A model generated the notes under the pieces. That model ran no database searches, had not been told where the DNA came from, and saw only the letters and a list, made by a program, of their open reading frames with translations. DNA of 12,088 bases from Caryophanales bacterium UBA782 (lineage in GTDB: Bacteria > Bacillota_I > Bacilli_A > RFN20 > CAG-826): contig DBJG01000075.1 in NCBI GenBank assembly GCA_002296455.1, positions 222-12,309 of the forward strand, written 5' to 3'. A program made the translations under genes and the position numbers. The first letter of the stretch is position 1. Each line of letters opens with the position of its first letter. Below, in pieces: positions 6,131 to 12,088 of this stretch.

Positions 6131-6749
6131 TCGTTTTACCAAGGCGAAGAATCTTTGCCTTTACGACATCAAGCGTTTCTTGATCAATGCCCGTTTCTTT
6201 GTTGTTATCGAAAACAAAATCCGCGACAAAGCGGGATGGTTCCACGTATTTTAAATGCATCGGTCTTACCGTAGCGAGATACTGAGAAATCACAGAATCG
6301 GCCGTTCTGCCTCTTTCTAAGGTATCGCGACGGATTCTTCGCGCAAGACGAATATCGCTATCCGCTTTAACAAAGATTTTATAATCAAACAAGTCTTCAG
6401 CCTCATCTAAATACAGGGTGAGAATTCCATCGATAATCACGTATTTTGTTGGATGATAGGGGATAGAAGAAGGTAAACGCGTGTGGGTGACGAAATCATA
6501 TTGAGGAACTTCAACGACTCTATCCTCTTTAATGCGCTTCAAATGTTCGATGAATAAGGTCGTATCCAATGTGAAAGGAGAATCGTAGTTGACCTTGCTT
6601 CTTTCTTCGACGCTTAAATGAGATTGATCGCGATAATAATTATCGAAAGAAAACCGGCTTGCATCTTTTCCGATTGTTTCCACAAGTGCGCGTGCGATGG
6701 ATGTTTTTCCCGAGCCGCTTCCGCCGCCCAATGCGATGAGTATTGCCAT
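6120..6749 (-). CDS. udk: Uridine kinase
   Basis: Phosphorylates uridine/cytidine to the monophosphate in pyrimidine salvage. The 209-residue protein has the usual length of the family. P-loop GGGSGSGKT is at residues 8-16, followed by SFDNYYRD, NYDSPFTLD (nucleoside-site region), VPQYDFVTHTR, VIIDGILTL (Walker B) and the lid segment RLARRIRRDTLERGR. This matches the phosphoribulokinase/uridine kinase family, subgroup uridine kinase. A weak AAGGAAAA precedes the ATG at 6749. It is the first gene of a two-gene unit with the amidohydrolase and lies back to back with tRNA-Gln. Together with tdk it gives this stretch two pyrimidine nucleoside salvage kinases, though they are not adjacent. Confidence 0.93.
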   Translation of the reverse strand: MAILIALGGGSGSGKTSIARALVETIGKDASRFSFDNYYRDQSHLSVEERSKVNYDSPFTLDTTLFIEHLKRIKEDRVVEVPQYDFVTHTRLPSSIPYHPTKYVIIDGILTLYLDEAEDLFDYKIFVKADSDIRLARRIRRDTLERGRTADSVISQYLATVRPMHLKYVEPSRFVADFVFDNNKETGIDQETLDVVKAKILRLGKTNEN

Positions 6750-6767
6750 ATGTTTTCCTTCTTTTCC

Positions 6768-6795
6768 TTGCGTCAGTGACGAATATGTGTAGAAT
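6768..6795 (+). promoter_or_regulatory. Promoter of tRNA-Gln
   Basis: TTGCGT (6768-6773) and TAGAAT (6790-6795) are separated by 16 bases. The predicted start is near 6802, about eight bases before the mature tRNA 5' end. Confidence 0.55.
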
Positions 6796-6809
6796 AATCC
6801 TTGCCTAAT

Positions 6810-6884
6810 TGGGGTGTAGCCAAGTGGTAAGGCATCGGACTCTGAATCCGAGATGCACTGGTCCGATCCCAGTCACCCCAGCCA
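6810..6884 (+). tRNA. tRNA-Gln (anticodon CUG)
   Basis: A full cloverleaf can be folded. Acceptor TGGGGTG pairs with CACCCCA, the D stem is GCC/GGC, the anticodon stem TCGGA/TCCGA encloses the loop CTCTGAA with anticodon CTG, and the T stem ACTGG/CCAGT follows. The U1-A72 end is typical of bacterial tRNA-Gln, and the gene ends in G73 followed by an encoded CCA. The T-loop reads TCCGATC, so position 55 is C instead of the near-universal T that becomes pseudouridine. The gene stands alone with its own promoter and terminator. Confidence 0.95.
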
Positions 6885-6895
6885 ATCGAGAATTG

Positions 6896-6920
6896 ACCGG
6901 CAACAGTGCCGGTTTTTTGT
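6896..6920 (+). terminator. Rho-independent terminator of tRNA-Gln
   Basis: ACCGGCA (6896-6902) pairs with TGCCGGT (6907-6913) around the loop ACAG, followed by a T-rich tract. There is no T-run on the other strand, so it does not obviously end the convergent pepT transcript, whose stop is at 6921. Confidence 0.88.
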
Positions 6921-8120
6921 TTACGCTTTTAGTAATGCGATGACGATTTCAATCATCTTTTCGAAATCGCGCACGGAAAGGTATTCAAACCGTCCATGAT
7001 GATTATAAGATCCAGTGCCTAAATTCGGGGTGGGGCAGCCCATAAATGAGAAAGAAGCACCATCGGTTCCGCCACGAATTGGTTTATGCTTCGGCTGAAT
7101 TCCCAAGGAGCGATAAACCTCCTCTGCGTGTTTTACGGCGCGGTCGTCTTTTTCTAGCACTTCATACATATTGCGGTAATCGTCTTCGATGACAAGGTCG
7201 ATAGAAATACCGCGATACTTTGCTAAAAGCGTGTTTTTTGCTTCGCTAAACTCCTCTTTTTGCTCTTCTAACTTTTTCTTATCATGATTACGGATGATGT
7301 AATGCATTTTGGCTTCATCGACTGTCCCAGAAGCGGAAACGAGATGATTGAATCCTTCATGCCCATCCGTAAGCTCAGGTCGTTCGGTTAAAGAAAGAAG
7401 GGAGTCGAACTCACCCATGAGGCGAGCGGCATTAACCATCTTGCCTTTTGCTTCACCTGGATGAATCGAGACACCATGTATGGTAATGTCTGCGTGAGAG
7501 GCGTTGAACGTCTCGATATCGATTTGGTCGACATAATCCCCATCAATTGTATAGGCATAATCCGCGCCAAATTTTTCTTTTGAAAAATGCTCAGGTCCAC
7601 GTCCAATCTCTTCATCAGGAGTGAATAAAATCGAAATTGGATGATGTTTGATTTCCTTATGCGACACGAAATAGGACAAGGCGCTCATGATAATGGCAAT
7701 GCCTGCTTTGTCGTCGCCCCCTAGAAGCGTATCACCACTTGTGACGACGAGTTCATCTCCGATATGATTTGCCAAAGAAGGGAATTCTTTTGGGGACATC
7801 GAATAGGAGCCATTTAATTGAATGACGCCTCCATCGTAATTCGTGATAATTTGCGGCTTTACATCTTTGCCAGAGCATTCTAAAGCGGTGTCGATATGGG
7901 AGTTGAGACCGATTCGGTCAAGACCTTTCTCGCCATCGACATGGGCGTATAATCTTCCGTATTCGTCGATTTCTCCATCGATTCCCATTTCTTTTAATTC
8001 TTGGAGAAGAAGCCGAGAGAGAATTAATTCTTTGTTTGCACTTGGTGTAGACGAACTTGTGTCATTACTTTGCGTATCCACTTTTACGTAGCGGAGGAAA
8101 CGTTTGAGGGATTCCGTCAT
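6921..8120 (-). CDS. pepT: Peptidase T (tripeptide aminopeptidase, M20 family)
   Basis: Cytoplasmic di-zinc aminopeptidase that removes the N-terminal residue of tripeptides. The 399-residue length is normal. The di-metal site is visible in order: SHIDTA (His75, Asp77), GGDDKAG (Asp136), TPDEEIGRG with the catalytic Glu and adjacent metal Glu (170-171), TIDGD (Asp193) and the last His in SYNHHGRFE near residue 374. The RGGTDGASFSFMG substrate loop is also present. The start ATG 8120 follows a GAGG Shine-Dalgarno. It is divergent from pepC and convergent with tRNA-Gln. No terminator of its own is seen, so its transcript may run antisense into the tRNA gene. Confidence 0.96.
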   Translation of the reverse strand: MTESLKRFLRYVKVDTQSNDTSSSTPSANKELILSRLLLQELKEMGIDGEIDEYGRLYAHVDGEKGLDRIGLNSHIDTALECSGKDVKPQIITNYDGGVIQLNGSYSMSPKEFPSLANHIGDELVVTSGDTLLGGDDKAGIAIIMSALSYFVSHKEIKHHPISILFTPDEEIGRGPEHFSKEKFGADYAYTIDGDYVDQIDIETFNASHADITIHGVSIHPGEAKGKMVNAARLMGEFDSLLSLTERPELTDGHEGFNHLVSASGTVDEAKMHYIIRNHDKKKLEEQKEEFSEAKNTLLAKYRGISIDLVIEDDYRNMYEVLEKDDRAVKHAEEVYRSLGIQPKHKPIRGGTDGASFSFMGCPTPNLGTGSYNHHGRFEYLSVRDFEKMIEIVIALLKA

Positions 8121-8236
8121 TTTTCATCCTCACTTTCGAACGCATTGTACTCTTCTTCGCGCGTGTACGCTATAAGTATGCGTGATTGTTAGCAAAAACT
8201 AACTGAAATATTTTCTCCATACTTGCGATGCTTTCA

Positions 8237-8270
8237 TTCGGAAATGAATCGGCATAAAATACATTCCGAA
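8237..8270. repeat. Imperfect inverted repeat around a possible pepC -10 box
   Basis: TTCGGAAATG (8237-8246) and CATTCCGAA (8262-8270) are inverted copies apart from one extra A. The possible -10 box TAAAAT (8255-8260) lies between them, which is where a repressor site would act. A smaller inverted pair, GTTAG/CTAAC, lies further upstream near 8188-8203. An operator role is inference. Confidence 0.3.
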
Positions 8271-8285
8271 TTGAGGAGTGTTTTT

Positions 8286-9635
8286 ATGGAAAAACAAATG
8301 AAAGAAGGGGCGTTAAATCAGGAAGCCGCGACAACTATTCTTGAGGAGTATGAAAAAGATCCCAAAAATAAGGTCATCCGACACGCGCTTTCGCGAAATC
8401 CATTAAGCGAAGTGATTTATGATTCTTCTTCTTTACTAGGAGAGAACCCATCGTTCTCTATCGAAGTTAAAACGATGCCCGCGGCTAACCAAAAAGCGAG
8501 TGGTCGCTGCTGGATTTTTGCGGGGCTTAATGTCTTACGCGAAATTGTCAATAAAAAGCTCAATATGAGCAAATTCGAATTGAGTCAAAACTATATTTCT
8601 CTTTATGACAAGATCGAAAAAGCAAACTTTGCTCTAGAATCAGTGATTTCCTTGGTTGATAGAGAACACGACGATCGCGTTTTGGCTCATATTCTTCACG
8701 AACCAGTGAGTGATGGTGGACAATGGGATATGTTTGTCAATCTCGTGAAAAAATATGGGCTTCTTCCTCAAAGCGCGTTTCCCGAGACTTTTCAGTCGAA
8801 CAATACGCGTGAACTCGATATGGCGCTAAATGCGCGCATTCGTCATTTCGCTAGCGATGCGCATCAGTTATATCTAGTGGGTAGAACAAATGAGATTCGC
8901 CAAGAAAAAGAAAAAGCGATTTCGCAGATTTATAAAATGTTTTTGAACGCTTTTGGCGTGCCGCCGAAAGAATTCGTTTTCGAATACGTTGATACGAATG
9001 GAAAATATCATAATGAAGGCAAGTTTACCCCGCTTTCTTTCTTTGAAAAATATGTCGGGGAAGAAATTGATGAATATCAGTCTATCATCAATTCTCCAAC
9101 GAAAGATAAACCGTATGGGAAAACTTTCACAATTGACTATTTGGGGAATGTCGTCGAAGGAAAACGCGTGACGCATTTGAATTTGCCGATGGAAAGAATG
9201 AAAGAACTTATCATCACTCAATTAAAGGACAACAAACCTGTTTGGTTTGGAAGCGATGTCTCCTTTTATCGCGATCGTCAGGGGATTGCCTGGGACGATA
9301 AAGCGCTCGATTATGAAAGTGAGCTCGGTTTTTCGCTTGAATTCGAGAAAGGAGACATGCTCGATTATTGGAATAGCGCAATGAATCACGCCATGGTGAT
9401 TGTGGGTGTGAACCTTGATGAAAACGGGAAGGCAAATCGCTACAAAATCGAAAATAGCTGGGGTGAAGACAATGGCTTAAAAGGGTATTACGTCATGAGC
9501 AATACTTGGTTTGACCGATTCGTCTATCAAGCGGTGGTTCTTAAAAAGTATTTAAGCGAGTCAGAAAAAGAAGTTCTAGCAAAAGAGCCAACCCATCTCA
9601 ATCCTTGGGATCCAATGGGCACTTTAGCGGACTAA
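8286..9635 (+). CDS. pepC: Aminopeptidase C (bleomycin hydrolase family, C1B)
   Basis: Cytoplasmic papain-fold cysteine aminopeptidase, normally a hexamer. The catalytic triad is present: Cys75 in ASGRCWIFAG, His368 in MNHAMVIVGV and Asn390 in IENSWGEDNG. The 449 residues are the usual PepC length, and the end reads PWDPMGTLAD, close to the family C-terminus that lies in the active site and gives aminopeptidase specificity, with one extra Asp. The start at ATG 8286 is set by the GAGGAGTG Shine-Dalgarno; the frame is open from 8223, but the extra residues do not match the family. It is divergent from pepT, making a peptide-degradation pair. A possible -10 box TAAAAT is at 8255-8260. Confidence 0.96.
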   Translation: MEKQMKEGALNQEAATTILEEYEKDPKNKVIRHALSRNPLSEVIYDSSSLLGENPSFSIEVKTMPAANQKASGRCWIFAGLNVLREIVNKKLNMSKFELSQNYISLYDKIEKANFALESVISLVDREHDDRVLAHILHEPVSDGGQWDMFVNLVKKYGLLPQSAFPETFQSNNTRELDMALNARIRHFASDAHQLYLVGRTNEIRQEKEKAISQIYKMFLNAFGVPPKEFVFEYVDTNGKYHNEGKFTPLSFFEKYVGEEIDEYQSIINSPTKDKPYGKTFTIDYLGNVVEGKRVTHLNLPMERMKELIITQLKDNKPVWFGSDVSFYRDRQGIAWDDKALDYESELGFSLEFEKGDMLDYWNSAMNHAMVIVGVNLDENGKANRYKIENSWGEDNGLKGYYVMSNTWFDRFVYQAVVLKKYLSESEKEVLAKEPTHLNPWDPMGTLAD

Positions 9636-9655
9636 ATTTGCATTCTATCTCCGAC

Positions 9656-9684
9656 TTTCCGATTACTCTATTATCTCGTATAAT
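9656..9684 (+). promoter_or_regulatory. Promoter of the rubredoxin-like gene
   Basis: A perfect TATAAT (9679-9684) has a weak TTTCCG (9656-9661) 17 bases upstream. The strong AAAGGAGGG Shine-Dalgarno follows, so this gene has a short normal leader. Confidence 0.55.
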
Positions 9685-9707
9685 TAAGGGAAAGGAGGGT
9701 AATAGCG

Positions 9708-9836
9708 ATGGCTAAAAAGTACCGCTGCACAGTTTGTGGACAAATTGTAGAAGTCGAAGAAGGCGAACCTTGCCCTATTTGCGGCGCCGATTTCTCGCTT
9801 CTTGTTCCGCTTTCGGAAGAAGAAAACGACAAATAA
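9708..9836 (+). CDS. Small rubredoxin-like / zinc-ribbon protein, 42 residues
   Basis: The protein begins MAKKYRCTVCGQIVEVEEGEPCPICGADF and has a short acidic tail. The paired Cys-x2-Cys-Gly motifs (Cys7, Cys10, Cys22, Cys25) match the metal site of the rubredoxin-like domain found in rubrerythrins and the desulforedoxin fold, with an unusually short connection between the two. It could bind iron and carry electrons to a peroxidase, or bind zinc structurally; the sequence does not decide. The start is set by AAAGGAGGG eight bases before the ATG and a perfect -10 box. It stands alone, followed by a terminator-like hairpin. It is too short for typical gene callers and is easily missed. Confidence 0.82.
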   Translation: MAKKYRCTVCGQIVEVEEGEPCPICGADFSLLVPLSEEENDK

Positions 9837-9878
9837 AAAACTACATCCCTTTTTACCAGCATCATTTGATAACTTCAT

Positions 9879-9903
9879 GCGATAGATATTATCGCCTGTT
9901 TTT
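9879..9903 (+). terminator. Terminator-like hairpin after the rubredoxin-like gene
   Basis: GCGATA (9879-9884) pairs with TATCGC (9890-9895) around GATAT, followed after three bases by TTTTT. The stem is short, so support is moderate. Confidence 0.5.
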
Positions 9904-9907
9904 ATTA

Positions 9908-11059
9908 CTAAATAGATTTTCTTAGATAAGTGTCAAAGAAAGCGGTTAATAATGGATCTTCATATAGAGAACTTGTTTCATGATTCCAAGCAAACATCGT
10001 TCCATCAGCATAAGAAATGACTTCGTTTTCATTAAGTTCTAAGCCAATTAGATTCGTCTTTTTAACGTTTGCTTTTTTAAGGACTTCTTCGTCCGAAAGA
10101 AAAGCGTTGCCTCTATTTCCATCATAGTAGGATTCGCTGATCATGTACTTTCCATCTTTTTTTACGATGGAGTCGTTCCCCCATATAGCCATATCGCGTA
10201 TCGCCTCGCTTTTGCCGAGTTTTGGGAGATTATAAGTCCATGTGGGAACATAGCCTTCCTTGTAACCGAATTCCTCATTGCCTTCTAGCGATAAGCCATA
10301 TTCGTTTTTAAAAGAAATCCAATTTTGATAGGCAATTTTTGCTTCTTCGTTTCCTTCGTGATTCGGTGTTGCGCCATGAAAAAGGCGAACTCCTTCAACG
10401 TCGCAATCGAATAGGTAACTGGTCTCGTAATTTCCTGATAACGACAATTCTTTTAAATGGTGGCGGCTTACATAGGAGCAATCGCTGCAAGTGCTTCTAG
10501 AAAAACCGACGACAAAAGCTTTATCACCTTCATATAGGGCATCTAATTGTGATTTTGATACGTAAAGGACATTGCCGACTTGTAGGTGTTCTGACAAATA
10601 AATAGCAAGAGAATCGTATTTGCTCCCAAGCTCGCTTTCGTCATCAAATTTTGTCTGATACTTCAAAGACCCGTTTTCGAATATAGCGATTGTTTGATAA
10701 TTTTTTGCTAAGTCCAGTCCAAAATAATTTTTCCCATCAAATTCAGCGAGGGCAAGATAATGAACCAAAAGGTTTGAATGCTTTACATATTTTCCCAAAT
10801 TGCTAGCAATGGTAGACCAACAGATGCAATCTTCGCTTGTTCCGCGAACGATCACGAAGAAACTCTCTTTATTCTCTATGAAAGAAGATAGGTCACTATA
10901 AGATGTTTTCTTAAAAAGAGCGCTTCCTCTTTTTGAAGAATCATACAATTGCCCATAGGGGAGCGTAACAATCCCCGTTTCCTTCTTTTGCTCTACGCAG
11001 GAGCACAAGCAAATAGGCGCTAAGAGTAAGGGGATCAAAAATAATTTTTTCGTGTGCAT
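9908..11059 (-). CDS. Lipoprotein with two thioredoxin-like segments
   Basis: The 383-residue protein has a lipoprotein signal peptide: basic MHTKK, a hydrophobic core, then LCSC, with Cys21 as the likely lipidated residue (cysteines also at 17 and 19). It should sit on the outer face of the membrane. Residues about 55-135 look like a degenerate thioredoxin fold: a strand FFVIVRG, then DCICW (Cys78, Cys80, a Cys-x-Cys), then a strand before ENG where the usual cis-Pro is replaced by Gln. Residues about 170-280 look like a second fold: AFVVGFSRSTCSDC (Cys191, Cys194, a Cys-x2-Cys) and VPTW with the cis-Pro at 272. A disulfide or thiol role outside the cell is inference. No Shine-Dalgarno; the promoter abuts the start. 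I know no named family. Confidence 0.78.
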   Translation of the reverse strand: MHTKKLFLIPLLLAPICLCSCVEQKKETGIVTLPYGQLYDSSKRGSALFKKTSYSDLSSFIENKESFFVIVRGTSEDCICWSTIASNLGKYVKHSNLLVHYLALAEFDGKNYFGLDLAKNYQTIAIFENGSLKYQTKFDDESELGSKYDSLAIYLSEHLQVGNVLYVSKSQLDALYEGDKAFVVGFSRSTCSDCSYVSRHHLKELSLSGNYETSYLFDCDVEGVRLFHGATPNHEGNEEAKIAYQNWISFKNEYGLSLEGNEEFGYKEGYVPTWTYNLPKLGKSEAIRDMAIWGNDSIVKKDGKYMISESYYDGNRGNAFLSDEEVLKKANVKKTNLIGLELNENEVISYADGTMFAWNHETSSLYEDPLLTAFFDTYLRKSI

Positions 11060-11093
11060 AAAGATAGTTTAATCATCCTTGTTTAATGGTCAA
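11060..11093 (-). promoter_or_regulatory. Promoter of the lipoprotein gene (leaderless)
   Basis: On the minus strand TTGACC (11088-11093) and TAAACT (11066-11071) are separated by 16 bases. Six bases then lead directly to the ATG at 11059, so the transcript should start at the start codon. This is the clearest sigma-A promoter in the window and leaves no room for a Shine-Dalgarno. Confidence 0.65.
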
Positions 11094-11429
11094 GCAAGGC
11101 GTTCGAAACCGCTTCGATTGAGCCTCAAAAATAGTCATGGAAAAATGGTAAGAGACAAAACGCGAAAAAACTCTTTCGTTTTCTCCCAAAAAAATTCACG
11201 AGTTTTGAGAGAAGGAAAAGTCATTTTTGATAAGAAAGGGCCGAATAAAAGCCCACTTTTCGGTTCTGCGGTTTTTCGCGTCAAAAAAATCGTCAATAAA
11301 AATCAAAAAAAGTTGTTGATTTTATTGCGTCTTTGTTCCATATTTTTCGCCGTCAAATAATCCTGCTCGTTTTGAGAGGGTGAGCTTGGCATTTGTTGGT
11401 TGTTTCTTTAGAGAAAGGGAGGCAATACG
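11094..11429. other. AT-rich intergenic region upstream of potA with repeats and hairpins
   Basis: About 335 bases hold no convincing gene. A 93-codon open frame here starts with TTG inside the lipoprotein promoter, lacks a Shine-Dalgarno and has no recognisable sequence. Visible structure: the motif CGTCAA occurs at about 11279, 11291 and 11351, the first two as a tandem 12-base unit. An imperfect inverted repeat has arms CAATAAAAATCAA (11294-11306) and TTGATTTTATTG (11316-11327). A possible promoter is TTGATT (11316-11321), 17 bases, CATATT (11339-11344). The leader of about 80 bases then ends in the AAAGGGAGG Shine-Dalgarno of potA. GGGC and GCCC near 11239-11255 form a further small hairpin. 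Confidence 0.5.
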
Positions 11430-12088
11430 ATGGACGCTAATACCATCATTTCGTTACAGCATGTCCGTAAAGAGTTCGACGGCGGCAGTTTTGTGGCCGT
11501 TGAAGATTTTAATTTGGACATCAAAAAGGGAGAATTCGTAACACTCCTCGGCCCATCCGGGTGTGGAAAATCCACAACGCTCCGAATGATCGCTGGTTTC
11601 GACATTCCGACGAAGGGGAAAATTCTATTAAACGGGAAGGATATCACGACGCTTCCACCTTATAAGCGTCCGATCAACACGGTGTTCCAGCATTACGCTT
11701 TATTCCCATATTTGGACGTCTATGACAACGTCGCTTTCGGTTTGAAGATTAAAAAAGTGCCTGTGAAGGTCAAAAACCGAAAAGGGGAAGAGGTCACGAA
11801 ACTTAGACATTTAAGTGCGAAAGAAATTGACGAAAAAGTTGCAAAGGCGCTTGAAATTGTCGATTTGAGCGAGATGGAGGATCGTAACATCAATACTCTA
11901 TCTGGCGGCCAGCAACAGCGTGTCGCCATTGCGCGCGCCATTGTTTTGGAGCCAGAAGTCCTGTTACTCGATGAGCCTTTAAGCGCATTGGACCACAAAA
12001 TGCGCAAAGACATGCAAATCGAATTAAAGGAAATGCATAAAAAACTTGGCATTACCTTTATTTACGTCACCCATGACCAAGAAGAAGC
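11430..12088 (+). CDS. potA: Spermidine/putrescine ABC importer ATPase PotA, N-terminal 219 residues (cut by window edge)
   Basis: ATP-binding subunit of the polyamine importer, acting on the cytoplasmic face with PotB, PotC and PotD. Walker [10 protein letters not shown] is at residues 41-49, the Q-loop Gln87 in [22 protein letters not shown], the signature LSGGQQQR at 157-164, Walker B VLLLDEP at 177-183 and the H-loop His215 in [25 protein letters not shown] is typical of PotA-type importers. Relative to enterobacterial and clostridial PotA there is an insertion of about 17 residues (around 108-126, [16 protein letters not shown]) before the helical domain, of the kind seen enlarged in Mycoplasma PotA. 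The start follows a strong AAAGGGAGG. Sugar or sulfate importer ATPases are less likely alternatives. The gene runs off the window; potBC/potD would be expected next. Confidence 0.9.
   Translation, partial: MDANTIISLQHVRKEFDGGSFVAVEDFNLDIKKGEFVTLLGPSGCGKSTTLRMIAGFDIPTKGKILLNGKDITTLPPYKRPINTVFQHYALFPYLDVYDNVAFGLKIKKVPVKVKNRKGEEVTKLRHLSAKEIDEKVAKALEIVDLSEMEDRNINTLSGGQQQRVAIARAIVLEPEVLLLDEPLSALDHKMRKDMQIELKEMHKKLGITFIYVTHDQEE

Noticed and set aside
5333..6749. Possibility that the amidohydrolase and uridine kinase are a fusion
   Set aside because: The udk stop (TGA at 6120-6122) is intact and the amidohydrolase starts in another frame at 6130, so it is an 11-base overlap of two separate genes.
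11238..11269. Possible H-type pseudoknot (GGG/CCC and CCGA/TCGG), considered as a riboswitch
   Set aside because: The stems are 3-4 base pairs, the loop lengths do not fit the known preQ1 or other small pseudoknot riboswitches, and it lies upstream of the predicted potA promoter.
11079..11360. 93-codon open frame on the plus strand upstream of potA
   Set aside because: It begins with TTG inside the promoter of the divergent lipoprotein gene, has no Shine-Dalgarno, a random-looking Lys/Ser-rich composition and no recognisable domain. The DNA looks non-coding.
1..12088. Mobile elements, CRISPR arrays, toxin-antitoxin or defence genes
   Set aside because: No transposase, integrase, repeated spacer pattern, restriction or toxin-like gene is visible; all sizeable frames are explained by housekeeping families or by the unknowns listed.

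Overview
The window looks like ordinary chromosomal housekeeping DNA of a moderately AT-rich member of the Bacillota/Tenericutes lineage, probably an uncultured, host-associated Bacilli or Erysipelotrichia/RF39-like bacterium. This placement is inferred from gene content (type II thymidine kinase, PepT, PepC, PotA, bacterial acyl-ACP thioesterase, lipoproteins), from mixed strong Shine-Dalgarno and apparently leaderless genes, and from compact spacing. UGA is used as a stop (udk and the two-helix membrane protein) and tryptophan is read from UGG, so the code is standard, not the Mycoplasma code.

Layout. Position 1-563 (minus) is the N-terminal part of an acyl-ACP thioesterase, cut by the window edge and missing from a complete-ORF view. 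It is divergent from tdk (707-1297, plus). A bidirectional terminator separates tdk from a convergent TetR regulator (1344-1874, minus). The TetR gene is divergent from a two-gene unit: a stand-alone tandem CBS protein resembling the c-di-AMP receptor DarB/CbpB, and an unrecognised protein with two membrane helices (2055-3345). A second two-way hairpin separates that unit from an Mrp/NBP35-type iron-sulfur carrier ATPase (3362-4198, minus). Mrp is divergent from an ArsP_2-type metal permease with a His/Cys-rich loop (4283-5161) and a 49-residue small protein (5187-5336). Then come a metal-dependent amidohydrolase overlapping the end of uridine kinase (5333-6749, minus), tRNA-Gln(CUG) with its own promoter and terminator (6810-6884), PepT (minus) and PepC (plus) divergent from each other, a 42-residue rubredoxin-like protein (9708-9836), a lipoprotein with two thioredoxin-like segments (9908-11059, minus), about 370 bases of AT-rich non-coding DNA, and the start of potA (11430 to the window end).

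The genes cover nucleoside salvage (tdk, udk), peptide breakdown (pepT, pepC), polyamine uptake (potA), fatty-acid release (thioesterase) and metal/iron-sulfur/thiol handling (Mrp, permease, rubredoxin-like protein, lipoprotein). There is no mobile element, CRISPR array, phage gene or obvious defence system. I found no clear novel multi-gene system. The best leads are several genes whose -10 box sits 6-10 bases before the start codon (leaderless transcription), a tRNA-Gln with an altered T-loop, the tandem-thioredoxin lipoprotein, the DarB-like CBS/membrane-protein pair, and several inverted repeats in divergent promoter regions.
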